Assembly (NCBI GenBank): GCA_036558305.1
Contig: DATBFX010000574.1
Location: 1 to 11,266, forward strand
Reading direction: 5' to 3'
Source of the DNA: DATBFX01 sp036558305
GTDB lineage: Bacteria > Chloroflexota > Chloroflexia > Thermomicrobiales > UBA6265
Length of the DNA stretch: 11,266 nucleotides
Position numbers and translations under genes: made by a program. Position 1 is the first letter of the stretch, and each line of letters begins with the position of its first letter. The notes beneath the pieces were generated by a model. The model worked only from the letters and a program-made list of their open reading frames with translations, did not search any database and was not told where the DNA came from. Below are positions 1 through 6,650 of this stretch, piece by piece.

Positions 1-734
1 GAACACCAACGAAGGTGCCGACGGCGACGCCAACCGCTACTGCCAGCGCAACCCATACCGCCACCCACACCGCGACCGCCACCCGGACCGCAACCCTCAC
101 CGCAACCGCGACTTACACCGCTACGGTAACCTCTACGGCGACGCCGGTTCCGCCGACCGCGACTGCAACGAGCACCGCGACAGCGACGGCGACGTCCACC
201 GCGACTCGTGTCCCGCCGACCGCGACCGCCACAAAGACGGCGACGCCGCTGCCGCCAACCGCGACGAAGACGCCTGTGCCGCCGACCGCGACATCCTCTT
301 CCACCGCGACCCCGGTGCCGCCGACAGCGACGCCGATTCCTCCGACCGCCACGCGCACGGCGACGCCGGCACCGACCGCGACTTCGACCCCGCTCCCGCC
401 AACCGCAACCGCAACCAAGGTGCTTCCGTCGGCGACGCCCGTGCCGCCGACCGCGACCCGCCAGCCTCCGACGTCGACACCGGTACCCCCTGTGCCCACG
501 GTTGTTCCGCCTCTGGCGACGGCAACACCGGCACCGCCAACCTCCACGCCGCTGCCGACGTGCGCGCCGTCGCCGGCGGCCACTCAGACGTCGGCGGCCA
601 GCCCGGGTGCCGGTTCACCGGCGGCGTCGCCGGCCGCGAGTTCGTCCGCCAAGGCCTCGTCACCGGCAGGTAGCCCGGCTGCCGGTTCGGCGACCGCGTC
701 CTCGACCGCGTCTGTTGCGACCGACTGCGTTTGA
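1..734 (+). CDS. C-terminal part of a Thr/Ala/Pro-rich low-complexity protein (5' end outside window)
   Basis: The frame is open to the left window edge (codons continue from base 3) and stops at TGA 732-734, so this is the tail of a longer protein. A GTG at 15 could serve as a start but nothing around it looks like a ribosome site. The visible part of about 240 residues is built from degenerate TAT, TPT and PVPPTAT units up to about residue 170. It then changes to a Ser/Ala/Gly/Pro tail made of SPAAS- and SPAGS-like units. Two cysteines are seen, one near the change of composition and one as the penultimate residue. Such Thr/Pro/Ala stalks are common in secreted or wall-spanning Chloroflexota proteins, often next to a folded N-terminal domain. 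The function here cannot be told because that domain is missing. Several other frames across the same bases are also open, but this is a by-product of the repeat. Confidence 0.7.
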   Translation, partial: TPTKVPTATPTATASATHTATHTATATRTATLTATATYTATVTSTATPVPPTATATSTATATATSTATRVPPTATATKTATPLPPTATKTPVPPTATSSSTATPVPPTATPIPPTATRTATPAPTATSTPLPPTATATKVLPSATPVPPTATRQPPTSTPVPPVPTVVPPLATATPAPPTSTPLPTCAPSPAATQTSAASPGAGSPAASPAASSSAKASSPAGSPAAGSATASSTASVATDCV

Positions 735-744
735 CCGACCTGCG

Positions 745-766
745 GGGCGGCCCGATCGGGCCGCCC
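745..766 (+). terminator. GC-rich perfect palindrome after the repeat protein
   Basis: A 9-bp perfect stem (GGGCGGCCC with GGGCCGCCC) encloses GATC, 10 bases after the TGA of the repeat protein and 25 bases before hyuB. The stem is stable enough to be a terminator, but only a short ATTT follows instead of a T-run. It could also be a processing hairpin or an operator for hyuB. Confidence 0.5.
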
Positions 767-791
767 GCGCATTTCCACGCGAGAAGTGCCC

Positions 792-2501
792 ATGACCATT
801 GCCCCGGAACGTCGCCTCGATCCGATCCAACTGGAAGTGATGTGGAACCGACTCATCTCGGTCGTCAACGAGCAGGCGGCCGCGTTGATGCGGACGAGTT
901 TCACCTCGATCGTCCGCGAGGCCGGTGACCTTTCGGCCGGGGTGTTCGACGTCGCGGGCAACATGATCGCCCAGGCGGTGACCGGTACGCCCGGTCACAT
1001 CAACGCCATGGCGACCTGCATCCACCACTTCCTGGCGGTCTACCCCGCGGCGACATTGCGTCCCGGCGACGTCATGATCACGAACGATCCGCAGAAAACG
1101 TCAGGTCATCTCCATGACTTCACGGTCATCACTCCGGTCTTCAAGGCAGAAAGACTGGTCGGGTTCTTCGGCAATACCTGCCACGTCCTCGACATCGGCG
1201 GGATCGGTCTGTCGACCGATGCGCGCTCCGTGTTCGAAGAGGGTCTATTCGTCCCGGTCACCAGGTTGTTCGACGCCGGCGAACCCAACCGCGAGTTGTT
1301 GAAGATCCTCGCCGCCAACGTCCGGGCGCCGGAACCGGTGCTCGGCGACATCCACGCCCAGGCGGCCGGCAACGACGTCGGCGCGGCCCGACTCCTCGAA
1401 TTCATGGAGGAATTCGGCCTCGAATCGCTCGACGAGCTGTCGGCGGAGATCATCGGCCGCTCGGAGCGGGCGATGCGAGCGGCGATCGCCGCGTTACCGG
1501 ATGGCGTCTACGAGAACGAGGTCTTTTCCGACGGCTACGAAGAACCCGTTCGCCTCCACGTCGCGATCACCAAACGCGGCGACGAGTTGCTCGTCGATTG
1601 GGCGGGGAGTTCGCCCGAGAGTCGACGGGGCATCAACGTCGTGCTCAATTACACCCACGCCTACACGACGTACGCGTTGAAGTGCGCGCTCGCTCCCGAG
1701 GTACCGAACAACGAAGGGAGTTTCCGCCCGGTCACGGTGACGGCCCCGCCGCGCAGCATCTTGCACGCGTTGCCGCCGGCCGCCGTCGCCGCCCGCCACA
1801 TCCTCGGTCACTTCCTCCCCGGCGCCGTCTTCGGTGCGCTCGCGAAGGCGGTCCCGGACCGCGTGATCGCCGAAGGCGCGGCCAACATCTGGAATCTGCA
1901 ATTCACGGGACACGACCTCGACGATCGACCGTTCACCTACGTCTGGTTCTCCTGCGGCGGGACCGGCGCCCGGCCGACGAAGGACGGTCTGCACGCGACC
2001 GCCTTCCCGAGCGGCATCGCCGGCGTGCCCGCGGAAGTGATCGAGCAACTCTCGCCGGTCATCGTCTACGAGCGATCGATCCGCGCCGATTCGGCCGGAC
2101 CGGGTCGATTTCGCGGTGGCTGCGGGCAGACCTTGAGGCTTGGCGTCCGGACGCATCGCCCGTTCACCTTTTCCCCGCTCTTCGACCGACTGCACCACCC
2201 GGCTGCCGGTTACGCCGGCGGCAAACCCGGTGCCACCGCCGACATCGGTCTCTCGACGGGCGAACACTACGCCGGCAAGGGCTCCCGCGAACTTTCACCC
2301 GAGACGACGGTCACCCTGCAACTCCCAGGCGGCGGTGGATTTTTCGACCCGTTGACGCGCGATCCCGCCGCGGTCCTTGCCGACGTGGAGAGCGGTTTGG
2401 TCTCGCCCGACCACGCGCGCGATGCCTACGGGGTTCTGGTGACCGCGGACGGGAAGAGAATCGACGAGGCGGCAACCGCCGCCCTCAGAGCAGCGTCTTA
2501 A
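792..2501 (+). CDS. hyuB: Hydantoinase B/oxoprolinase family protein (HyuB-like), orphan subunit
   Basis: This 569-residue protein matches the hydantoinase B / N-methylhydantoinase beta / acetone carboxylase alpha family over its full usual length. Family landmarks are the N-terminal DPIQLEVMWNRL block (residues 10-21), the REAGDLSAGVFD block (42-53), TGTPGHI (64-70), ITNDP (96-100) with GHLHD just after (105-109), and the C-terminal LPGGGGFFDPL block near residue 511. The family performs ATP-dependent opening of hydantoin or 5-oxoproline-like rings, or acts in related carboxylases, normally together with an HyuA ATPase subunit. No hyuA is present in the window on either side, so the substrate cannot be assigned. 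ATG 792 is preferred over GTG 786 because GAGAAG at 781-786 sits five bases before it. The gene ends 128 bases before a convergent minus-strand gene. Confidence 0.92.
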   Translation: MTIAPERRLDPIQLEVMWNRLISVVNEQAAALMRTSFTSIVREAGDLSAGVFDVAGNMIAQAVTGTPGHINAMATCIHHFLAVYPAATLRPGDVMITNDPQKTSGHLHDFTVITPVFKAERLVGFFGNTCHVLDIGGIGLSTDARSVFEEGLFVPVTRLFDAGEPNRELLKILAANVRAPEPVLGDIHAQAAGNDVGAARLLEFMEEFGLESLDELSAEIIGRSERAMRAAIAALPDGVYENEVFSDGYEEPVRLHVAITKRGDELLVDWAGSSPESRRGINVVLNYTHAYTTYALKCALAPEVPNNEGSFRPVTVTAPPRSILHALPPAAVAARHILGHFLPGAVFGALAKAVPDRVIAEGAANIWNLQFTGHDLDDRPFTYVWFSCGGTGARPTKDGLHATAFPSGIAGVPAEVIEQLSPVIVYERSIRADSAGPGRFRGGCGQTLRLGVRTHRPFTFSPLFDRLHHPAAGYAGGKPGATADIGLSTGEHYAGKGSRELSPETTVTLQLPGGGGFFDPLTRDPAAVLADVESGLVSPDHARDAYGVLVTADGKRIDEAATAALRAAS

Positions 2502-2533
2502 GAGGGGCAAACGACAAATTGTGGAGTTGACGC

Positions 2534-2617
2534 GGAGAGATCCTTCGCAAGCTCAAGGTGACGGGACGGGGACCGCCCACATTTGTCATCCTGAGCGCCG
2601 GCGAAGGATCTCTCTCC
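2534..2617. repeat. Inverted pair of REP-like intergenic sequence between convergent genes
   Basis: The left arm 2534-2562 (GGAGAGATCCTTCGC...) is the imperfect reverse complement of the right arm 2585-2617 (GTCATCCTGAGC...GAAGGATCTCTCTCC), with about 22 bases between them. The right arm contains the core GTCATCCTGAGCG...GCGAAGGATC, which is known as a frequent dispersed intergenic sequence in several high-GC phyla. Transcribed in either direction, the pair would fold into a long hairpin. Its place between the stops of hyuB (2501) and the minus-strand enolase-type gene (2630) suits a bidirectional terminator or mRNA 3'-end protector. It could equally be a REP/MITE-type mobile remnant. Confidence 0.7.
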
Positions 2618-2629
2618 CCGACGTTGCGG

Positions 2630-3826
2630 TCAATCGAAGAAGCCTTTGTCGTCCTCCGTCAGATACGGCGTCGCGGCTCCGGCGTTCAACTCGACCCCCA
2701 TCCCTGGTCGGTCCCAGACGTCGATGAAGCCGTCTTTGACGATGGGGCTGGGGAGACCATCGACGATGTCGTACCACCAGGCAGGATTGCCGGTGGGATA
2801 TTCGAACGCGATGTAGTTGTTGGGAAGCGTGGCGCAGACCTGAACCAGGGCGGCGAGACCGAGGAGTCCGTTGCCGGTACCGTGCGGGGCGATGAGGATG
2901 CCGTGGAGATCGGCGTATTCGGCGACCCACTTCAATTCGGCGATGCCGCCGACGTCGCACGGGTCCGGTCCGATCACGTTGACGGCGTGCCGCTCGATCA
3001 GGTCCTTGAAGTTGTGGCGCAAGTAAATCTGTTCACCGGTGTGGATCGGCGTGGTCGAGCTTCGCGTCACCTCACGATAGACGTCGGGCGCAACCCAGGG
3101 GACGTAGTCGCCGGTGATCAGATCCTCGAGCCAGAGCAGATGGAGTCCTTCCACCGCCTTCGCCAACCGGATCGCGTCGGGCACCGTCCAACCGGGACCG
3201 CAGTCGAGGGCGAGTCCAACCTCATCGCCCAATACCTCTTTCATCGCTTCGGCGCAGGCAACGATGTGCTTGAGCCCGCGCTCGGTCAAGAGACCGCGGA
3301 CGAGTTGCCCGTGGAAGACGCTTGCCTGCGGTTCGCCGTAGAAGAGATCGGGGACCTCGGTTTTCATGGCACTGTGGAAACCGATCCCCTGCTTGATGAT
3401 CGTGAAACCCTCGTCGGCGGCTTTCATCTTCGCCATGTTCTCGGCGAAGTCCTCGGGTTCGTAGCCGGTCATCGGGAAGCGCACGGCGCCGTTGTAGACG
3501 CGGACCCGATCGCGCACCTTGCCGCCGAGCAGTTTGTAGACCGGCACTCCGGCCGCTTTTCCGGCGATATCCCAAAGCGCCATCTCGACGGCGCTGACGG
3601 CGCTGCCCCACGGTTTGAATCCGCCGCGCTGGCGAATCCGCAGCATCACGCGCTCGACGTTCGTCGGGTCCTGATCGAGAAGCGCCGGTTTGAGGGCGAG
3701 CACGTGGTGCTTCAGATAGGGCTTGTAGGACTCAACCTCGCCGTAGCCGCTGATCCCCCCGTCGGTGACGATGCGAACGACCGGGTTGCTCCCGATGACG
3801 GCGCACTTGAGGTCGGTGATCTTCAC
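2630..3826 (-). CDS. Enolase-superfamily enzyme, mandelate racemase/muconate lactonizing type
   Basis: This 398-residue protein has the two-part layout of the enolase superfamily: an N-terminal capping region (about 1-115) and a modified TIM barrel. The expected Mg2+ ligands are visible as D208 (LALDCG, with W213 after it), E234 (LWLEDL) and E265 (IHTGEQ). D288 (GPDPCDVGGI) and H315 (APHGTGNG) fit the His-Asp dyad of the mandelate racemase subgroup. K145 in IIKQG takes the place of the KxK motif, but only one lysine is seen. Members abstract the alpha-proton of a carboxylate, and most characterised relatives are acid-sugar dehydratases. The substrate here is not predictable from sequence alone. 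The GTG start has GGAGGGAG at 3836-3843, nine bases upstream. The gene lies 171 bp downstream of the VOC gene on the same strand, with a hairpin between. Confidence 0.9.
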   Translation of the reverse strand: MKITDLKCAVIGSNPVVRIVTDGGISGYGEVESYKPYLKHHVLALKPALLDQDPTNVERVMLRIRQRGGFKPWGSAVSAVEMALWDIAGKAAGVPVYKLLGGKVRDRVRVYNGAVRFPMTGYEPEDFAENMAKMKAADEGFTIIKQGIGFHSAMKTEVPDLFYGEPQASVFHGQLVRGLLTERGLKHIVACAEAMKEVLGDEVGLALDCGPGWTVPDAIRLAKAVEGLHLLWLEDLITGDYVPWVAPDVYREVTRSSTTPIHTGEQIYLRHNFKDLIERHAVNVIGPDPCDVGGIAELKWVAEYADLHGILIAPHGTGNGLLGLAALVQVCATLPNNYIAFEYPTGNPAWWYDIVDGLPSPIVKDGFIDVWDRPGMGVELNAGAATPYLTEDDKGFFD

Positions 3827-3963
3827 GGTTGGGTGCTCCCTCCGGCCGATTGCCTCCTCGGCGGCATGGCACTTCCCGTCCCTGCGATCGGCAACCGAAC
3901 GCGGTGATACTCTCAGAAACGCGGCGTCTGGTCCTCTGCACAGGCTAGCCGGATTTGATCAGC

Positions 3964-3998
3964 GTGCTTGGGTTCACACGAGTTGCTCGAACCCGCAC
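3964..3998 (-). terminator. Stem-loop at the end of the VOC gene
   Basis: GTGC (3964-3967) pairs with GCAC (3995-3998), GGGTTC (3970-3975) with GAACCC (3989-3994), and an inner GAG/CTC pair closes the loop. The hairpin starts inside the stop codon of the VOC gene and points away from it, so it probably ends or attenuates that transcript before the enolase-type gene. There is no T-run. Confidence 0.4.
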
Positions 3999-4411
3999 TA
4001 GCGGGAAGCTCGTTCCGTGCGCCGCTGGGGTGACTCATCGGAGATCTGCATCAACTCGATCGCGTTGCCGTCGGGGTCGCGAATCCAGGCCTGGAGATTG
4101 TGGTCGAGTCCCTGCTTCGGTTCGCGCTCGATCGCGATGCCGTCGGCGCGGAGTTGATCGACCGTGGCAATGAGATCGTCGGTCAAGAGGCACACGTGCT
4201 TGAAACTGTGGGGGCGGTCCCGGCTCGGCTCGGGGCCACCGGGAAAGAGTTCGAGGAAGCGGTCGCCGCCGATATGCAGGTAGACGAGCATGAGCGAGCC
4301 GTCGGGGTGGTTCAGACGGAACGACTCGTTGAGCCCGAGTTTCGCGTAGAACCCCAGGGCCGCGTCGACGTCGTGAACGGCGAATGCCGTGTGTCCCAGA
4401 TCGGTGATCAT
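3998..4411 (-). CDS. VOC superfamily (glyoxalase I-like) metalloenzyme
   Basis: This 137-residue protein has two beta-alpha-beta-beta-beta modules. The four usual metal ligands of the vicinal oxygen chelate fold are in place: H7 (LGHTAF), E54 (FLELFPGG), H72 (FKHVCLL) and E119 (DGNAIELMQ). The family includes glyoxalase I, methylmalonyl-CoA epimerase and extradiol dioxygenases. The RDPDGNAIEL ending is typical of glyoxalase-like or bleomycin-resistance-like members, but the substrate is unknown. I chose ATG 4411 because the family fold begins directly with ITDLGHTAF. GGGAGGGG lies about ten bases upstream, and AGGAG abuts the ATG. A GTG at 4450 would add 13 residues without family similarity. 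It diverges from the LLM oxidoreductase gene and may share its control region. Confidence 0.85.
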   Translation of the reverse strand: MITDLGHTAFAVHDVDAALGFYAKLGLNESFRLNHPDGSLMLVYLHIGGDRFLELFPGGPEPSRDRPHSFKHVCLLTDDLIATVDQLRADGIAIEREPKQGLDHNLQAWIRDPDGNAIELMQISDESPQRRTERASR

Positions 4412-4473
4412 CTCCTGGTTGCCCCTCCCCGTTCGTTCCGGATCGTTCACTCGCCATACCGGGTTGTTGCCTC

Positions 4474-4479
4474 AGTGTA
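4474..4479 (-). promoter_or_regulatory. Possible -10 element for the VOC gene
   Basis: On the minus strand this reads TACACT, with TTCGGG 17 bases upstream as a poor -35. Transcription would begin near 4466 and give a leader of about 55 bases to ATG 4411, which makes GTG 4450 less likely as start. The -35 match is weak. Confidence 0.25.
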
Positions 4480-4501
4480 TCCGGTAAACCGTCGCGCCCG
4501 A

Positions 4502-4583
4502 ACGCCACCACTTTCCGCCCCCGCTGGGCGACGGGTGGCGTACCCTTCGCCGCGCGGGTCGTGCGACTCCCTGTGCAAAGGGA
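4502..4583 (+). other. Run of three stem-loops in the leader of the LLM oxidoreductase gene
   Basis: The first stem pairs ACGCCACC (4502-4509) with GGTGGCGT (4534-4541) and holds an inner CGCCC/GGGCG stem (4516-4520 with 4526-4530). It is followed directly by ACCC (4542-4545) with GGGT (4556-4559), then TCCC (4568-4571) with GGGA (4580-4583). They lie within the 233-bp divergent VOC/LLM region, so they may be a structured 5' leader, operator sites, or both. I do not recognise a known riboswitch class. Confidence 0.35.
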
Positions 4584-4631
4584 CGCCTCGACGATCTGGA
4601 AGGCACCATCGGTTGGCGGGAATGGAATGCC

Positions 4632-4639
4632 AGGAGGGG
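4632..4639 (+). promoter_or_regulatory. Ribosome binding site that sets the LLM gene start
   Basis: AGGAGGGG lies five bases before GTG 4645. It shows that the upstream in-frame ATG 4627 and the earlier candidate starts, which would place the site inside the coding region, are not used. Confidence 0.8.
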
Positions 4640-4644
4640 CGACG

Positions 4645-5598
4645 GTGGCGGTCAAGTTTGGGCTGTTCGTGCCGCAAGGTTGGAAGATGGATCTGGCGGA
4701 GATCGACGATCCGGTCGCGCAGTTCGAGGCGATGACGGCGGTTGCCAAGGCGGCCGACGCGGAACCGAACTGGCATTCGATCTGGCTCTACGATCACTTC
4801 CACACCGTGCCGACGCCGGAGATCGAGACGACGTTCGAGTGCTGGACGACGACGTCGACGCTGGCACGGGACACGCGGCGGGTGCGGATCGGGCAGATGA
4901 CCGGCTGCAACGGGTTCCGCAACCCCGCGCTCTACGCCAAGATCGCCTCCACCGTCGACGTCGCGAGCCACGGCAGGCTTGACGCCGGACTCGGCGCCGG
5001 CTGGTACCAGCACGAATGGCGCGCGTACGGGTACGGTTTCCCGGAGACGCCGGAGCGAATGGCGAGGTTTCGCGAGGCGATCGAGATCGTCCACAAGATG
5101 TGGACCGAGGAGCGCCCGGTCTTCCACGGCAAGCACTACGCCATCGACGGTCCGATCAACGAGCCGAAGGGCGCGCAAAAACCCCACATCCCGTTTTGGA
5201 TCGCCGGCGGCGGCGAAAAGGTGACGCTCAAGCTGGTGGCGCAGTTCGGCGACGCCTGCAACATCGGACGCGACCCGGAGACGATCCGCCACAAGCTGGA
5301 GGTGCTGAAGCGGCACTGCGATGCGATCGGACGAAACGACGACGAGATCGTCAAATCGGCGGAGGCCGACGTCGTCTTGATCGACGAGGGTACCGATCCC
5401 GACGAGGTGCGGGCGCGCGGCGACTTTCCGACGTTCGGTTGGCCGACGCTGATCGGGACGCCGGATCAAATCCGCGCCCACATTCAGAGTCTCGTGGACG
5501 TCGGCATCGACTACGTGATCGTCTACTTCCCTCGGATTGCCTACGACCACGATCCGTTGCATCGCTTCGCGCGGGAAATCGCACCGCAATTCGTGTAG
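4645..5598 (+). CDS. LLM-class F420-dependent oxidoreductase
   Basis: This 317-residue protein belongs to the luciferase-like monooxygenase family and most resembles members annotated as F420-dependent oxidoreductases. Landmarks are the N-terminal VKFGLFVPQG strand, SIWLYDHFH (45-53), the RIGQMTGCNGFRNPALYAK block starting at residue 81, ASHGRLDAGLGAGWY (107-121) and FWIAGGGEKVT. The family transfers hydride between reduced deazaflavin F420 and an organic substrate in a TIM barrel. The substrate is not predictable, and FMN-dependent relatives exist, so the cofactor is inferred. GTG 4645 was chosen from the strong ribosome site at 4632-4639 and because the first beta strand starts there. The protein ends near the family's usual length, and a 14-bp palindrome follows the stop. 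Confidence 0.9.
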   Translation: MAVKFGLFVPQGWKMDLAEIDDPVAQFEAMTAVAKAADAEPNWHSIWLYDHFHTVPTPEIETTFECWTTTSTLARDTRRVRIGQMTGCNGFRNPALYAKIASTVDVASHGRLDAGLGAGWYQHEWRAYGYGFPETPERMARFREAIEIVHKMWTEERPVFHGKHYAIDGPINEPKGAQKPHIPFWIAGGGEKVTLKLVAQFGDACNIGRDPETIRHKLEVLKRHCDAIGRNDDEIVKSAEADVVLIDEGTDPDEVRARGDFPTFGWPTLIGTPDQIRAHIQSLVDVGIDYVIVYFPRIAYDHDPLHRFAREIAPQFV

Positions 5599-5610
5599 GG
5601 CCGCGGTGCC

Positions 5611-5624
5611 CCGCGACGTCGCGG
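5611..5624. terminator. 14-bp perfect palindrome after the LLM gene
   Basis: CCGCGACGTCGCGG is a perfect palindrome 12 bases past the stop of the LLM gene. It may form a small terminator hairpin or be a dimeric regulator's site. No T-run follows, so the role is uncertain. Confidence 0.35.
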
Positions 5625-5642
5625 TCAATACCTGCCGAGCAC

Positions 5643-5699
5643 GTGTGTCGTCGCGAATACACACATTTCGTACATAATTCGTAGGACGCGGTTGCGTCC
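5643..5699 (+). promoter_or_regulatory. Control region of the peptidase cassette: hairpin, possible -10, second hairpin
   Basis: GTGTGT (5643-5648) and ACACAC (5659-5664) form an inverted repeat. CATAAT at 5673-5678 fits a -10 hexamer but lacks a convincing -35. Directly after the expected transcript start, GGACGC/GCGTCC (5684-5689 and 5694-5699) closes a 4-base loop and would be the first structure of the mRNA. This local AT-richer patch is the best promoter candidate upstream of the three-gene cassette starting at 5797. Confidence 0.3.
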
Positions 5700-5796
5700 C
5701 CGCGGTGCAATGATGCGTATCGTGGGCGGGGAGACGCCGTCGGTTCTCGCTGCCCAGCTCGACTCGTCGTTGACAGCTTGAGGAGGCAATCGGATC

Positions 5797-6612
5797 ATGC
5801 CAAGGCGCACCGGCTCACCGACCGCCAAATCCGTGGTCGAAAGCCACATCTGTTTCGATCGCGTCGTCCCGGACGAATTCCACCCCGCCCACGCCGCGGC
5901 GTTTCATGCGTTGCTCGGTCTGGCCGAGAAGGAGAATCGCGCCGCCCTGCCCGATCTCGACGCTTCGGGACCGATCTTCGTCCCGCACGCGGCGATCGTC
6001 CTGGCCAAAAAGTGGGACAACGGCCACGTCTTGACCTGCAAGTTCCTCGACGGCAGCCCGACCCAGCGCAAACGGGTGCAAGGCAAGGCCGAGATTTGGG
6101 AGCAATTCGCGAACGTTCAGCTCAAGTTCGTGACGAGGGGAAGCGCCGAGGTCCGGATCTCGTTTTCGGCCGATCCGGGTTCGTGGTCCGCGGTCGGGAC
6201 CGACGCCCTGGTCGAGCGCTATTTCCCCAAATACCAACCGACGATGAACTACGGCTGGCTCAAGGACGACACCGACGACAACGAATACGAACGGGTGGTG
6301 GTCCACGAGTTCGGCCACGCGCTCGGATTGATCCACGAGCACCAGAGTCCGGCCGAGACGTTGAAGTGGAACAAGCCGGCCGTCTATCGCTATTTCTCGG
6401 GACCGCCGAATTACTGGAGCAAAGAAGACATCGACTTCAACATCCTCCAGAAGTATTCGCCCGAAGGGCTGAAGTTCACGCGGTTCGACAGGGACTCCAT
6501 CATGCTCTACCAATTCCCCGCCGAACTCTTTTCGGACCACAAGGCGACGCCGTTGAACTTCCAGTTGTCGAAGAAGGACAAGGATTTCATCCGCCAGATG
6601 TATCCGAAGTAG
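5797..6612 (+). CDS. Leaderless astacin-like metzincin zinc metallopeptidase
   Basis: This 271-residue protein carries the complete metzincin zinc site HEFGHALGLIH, with H170, H174 and H180 as ligands and E171 as catalytic base. The following EHQSP is typical of the astacin-type (M12A-like) zinc-dependent metalloprotease superfamily. The Met-turn SIMLY (234-238, M236) and its tyrosine are also in place. The protein should therefore be an active endopeptidase. Astacins are normally secreted as pro-enzymes, but the N-terminus here (MPRRTGSPTAKS...) has no hydrophobic signal segment, which suggests action in the cytosol or release by another route. About 165 residues precede the zinc site, including an IFVPHAAIVLAKKWDNG stretch like the astacin start. 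GAGGAGG (5780-5786) ten bases upstream supports ATG 5797. It is the first gene of a plus-strand cassette, 38 bp ahead of the next gene. Confidence 0.88.
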   Translation: MPRRTGSPTAKSVVESHICFDRVVPDEFHPAHAAAFHALLGLAEKENRAALPDLDASGPIFVPHAAIVLAKKWDNGHVLTCKFLDGSPTQRKRVQGKAEIWEQFANVQLKFVTRGSAEVRISFSADPGSWSAVGTDALVERYFPKYQPTMNYGWLKDDTDDNEYERVVVHEFGHALGLIHEHQSPAETLKWNKPAVYRYFSGPPNYWSKEDIDFNILQKYSPEGLKFTRFDRDSIMLYQFPAELFSDHKATPLNFQLSKKDKDFIRQMYPK

Positions 6613-6650
6613 GATCGCTCGGCCCGGCCGCGATCCGGTTACGGTGAGCC

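Noticed and set aside
1..734. Tandem DNA repeat considered as a CRISPR array
   Set aside because: The repeats are short, degenerate, codon-phased and without spacers, so they encode the Thr/Ala/Pro protein.
2558..3907. Long plus-strand frame of 449 codons opposite the enolase-type gene
   Set aside because: It is the antisense shadow of a clear enolase-superfamily protein in GC-rich DNA, and it has no family signature of its own.
3964..3998. Minus-strand GGGTTCGAG considered as a tRNA T-arm fragment
   Set aside because: No acceptor or anticodon arm is found around it, and the loop is too long for a T-arm; a simple stem-loop explains it.
4447..5664. Long minus-strand frame opposite the LLM gene
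   Set aside because: It is a GC-bias shadow; the plus-strand protein carries all LLM family motifs.
5780..5793. Fourteen bases GAGGAGGCAATCGG also found on the minus strand at 3846-3859
   Set aside because: Both copies contain ribosome-site sequence upstream of genes, and the surroundings are unrelated, so chance plus a shared GGAGG is enough.
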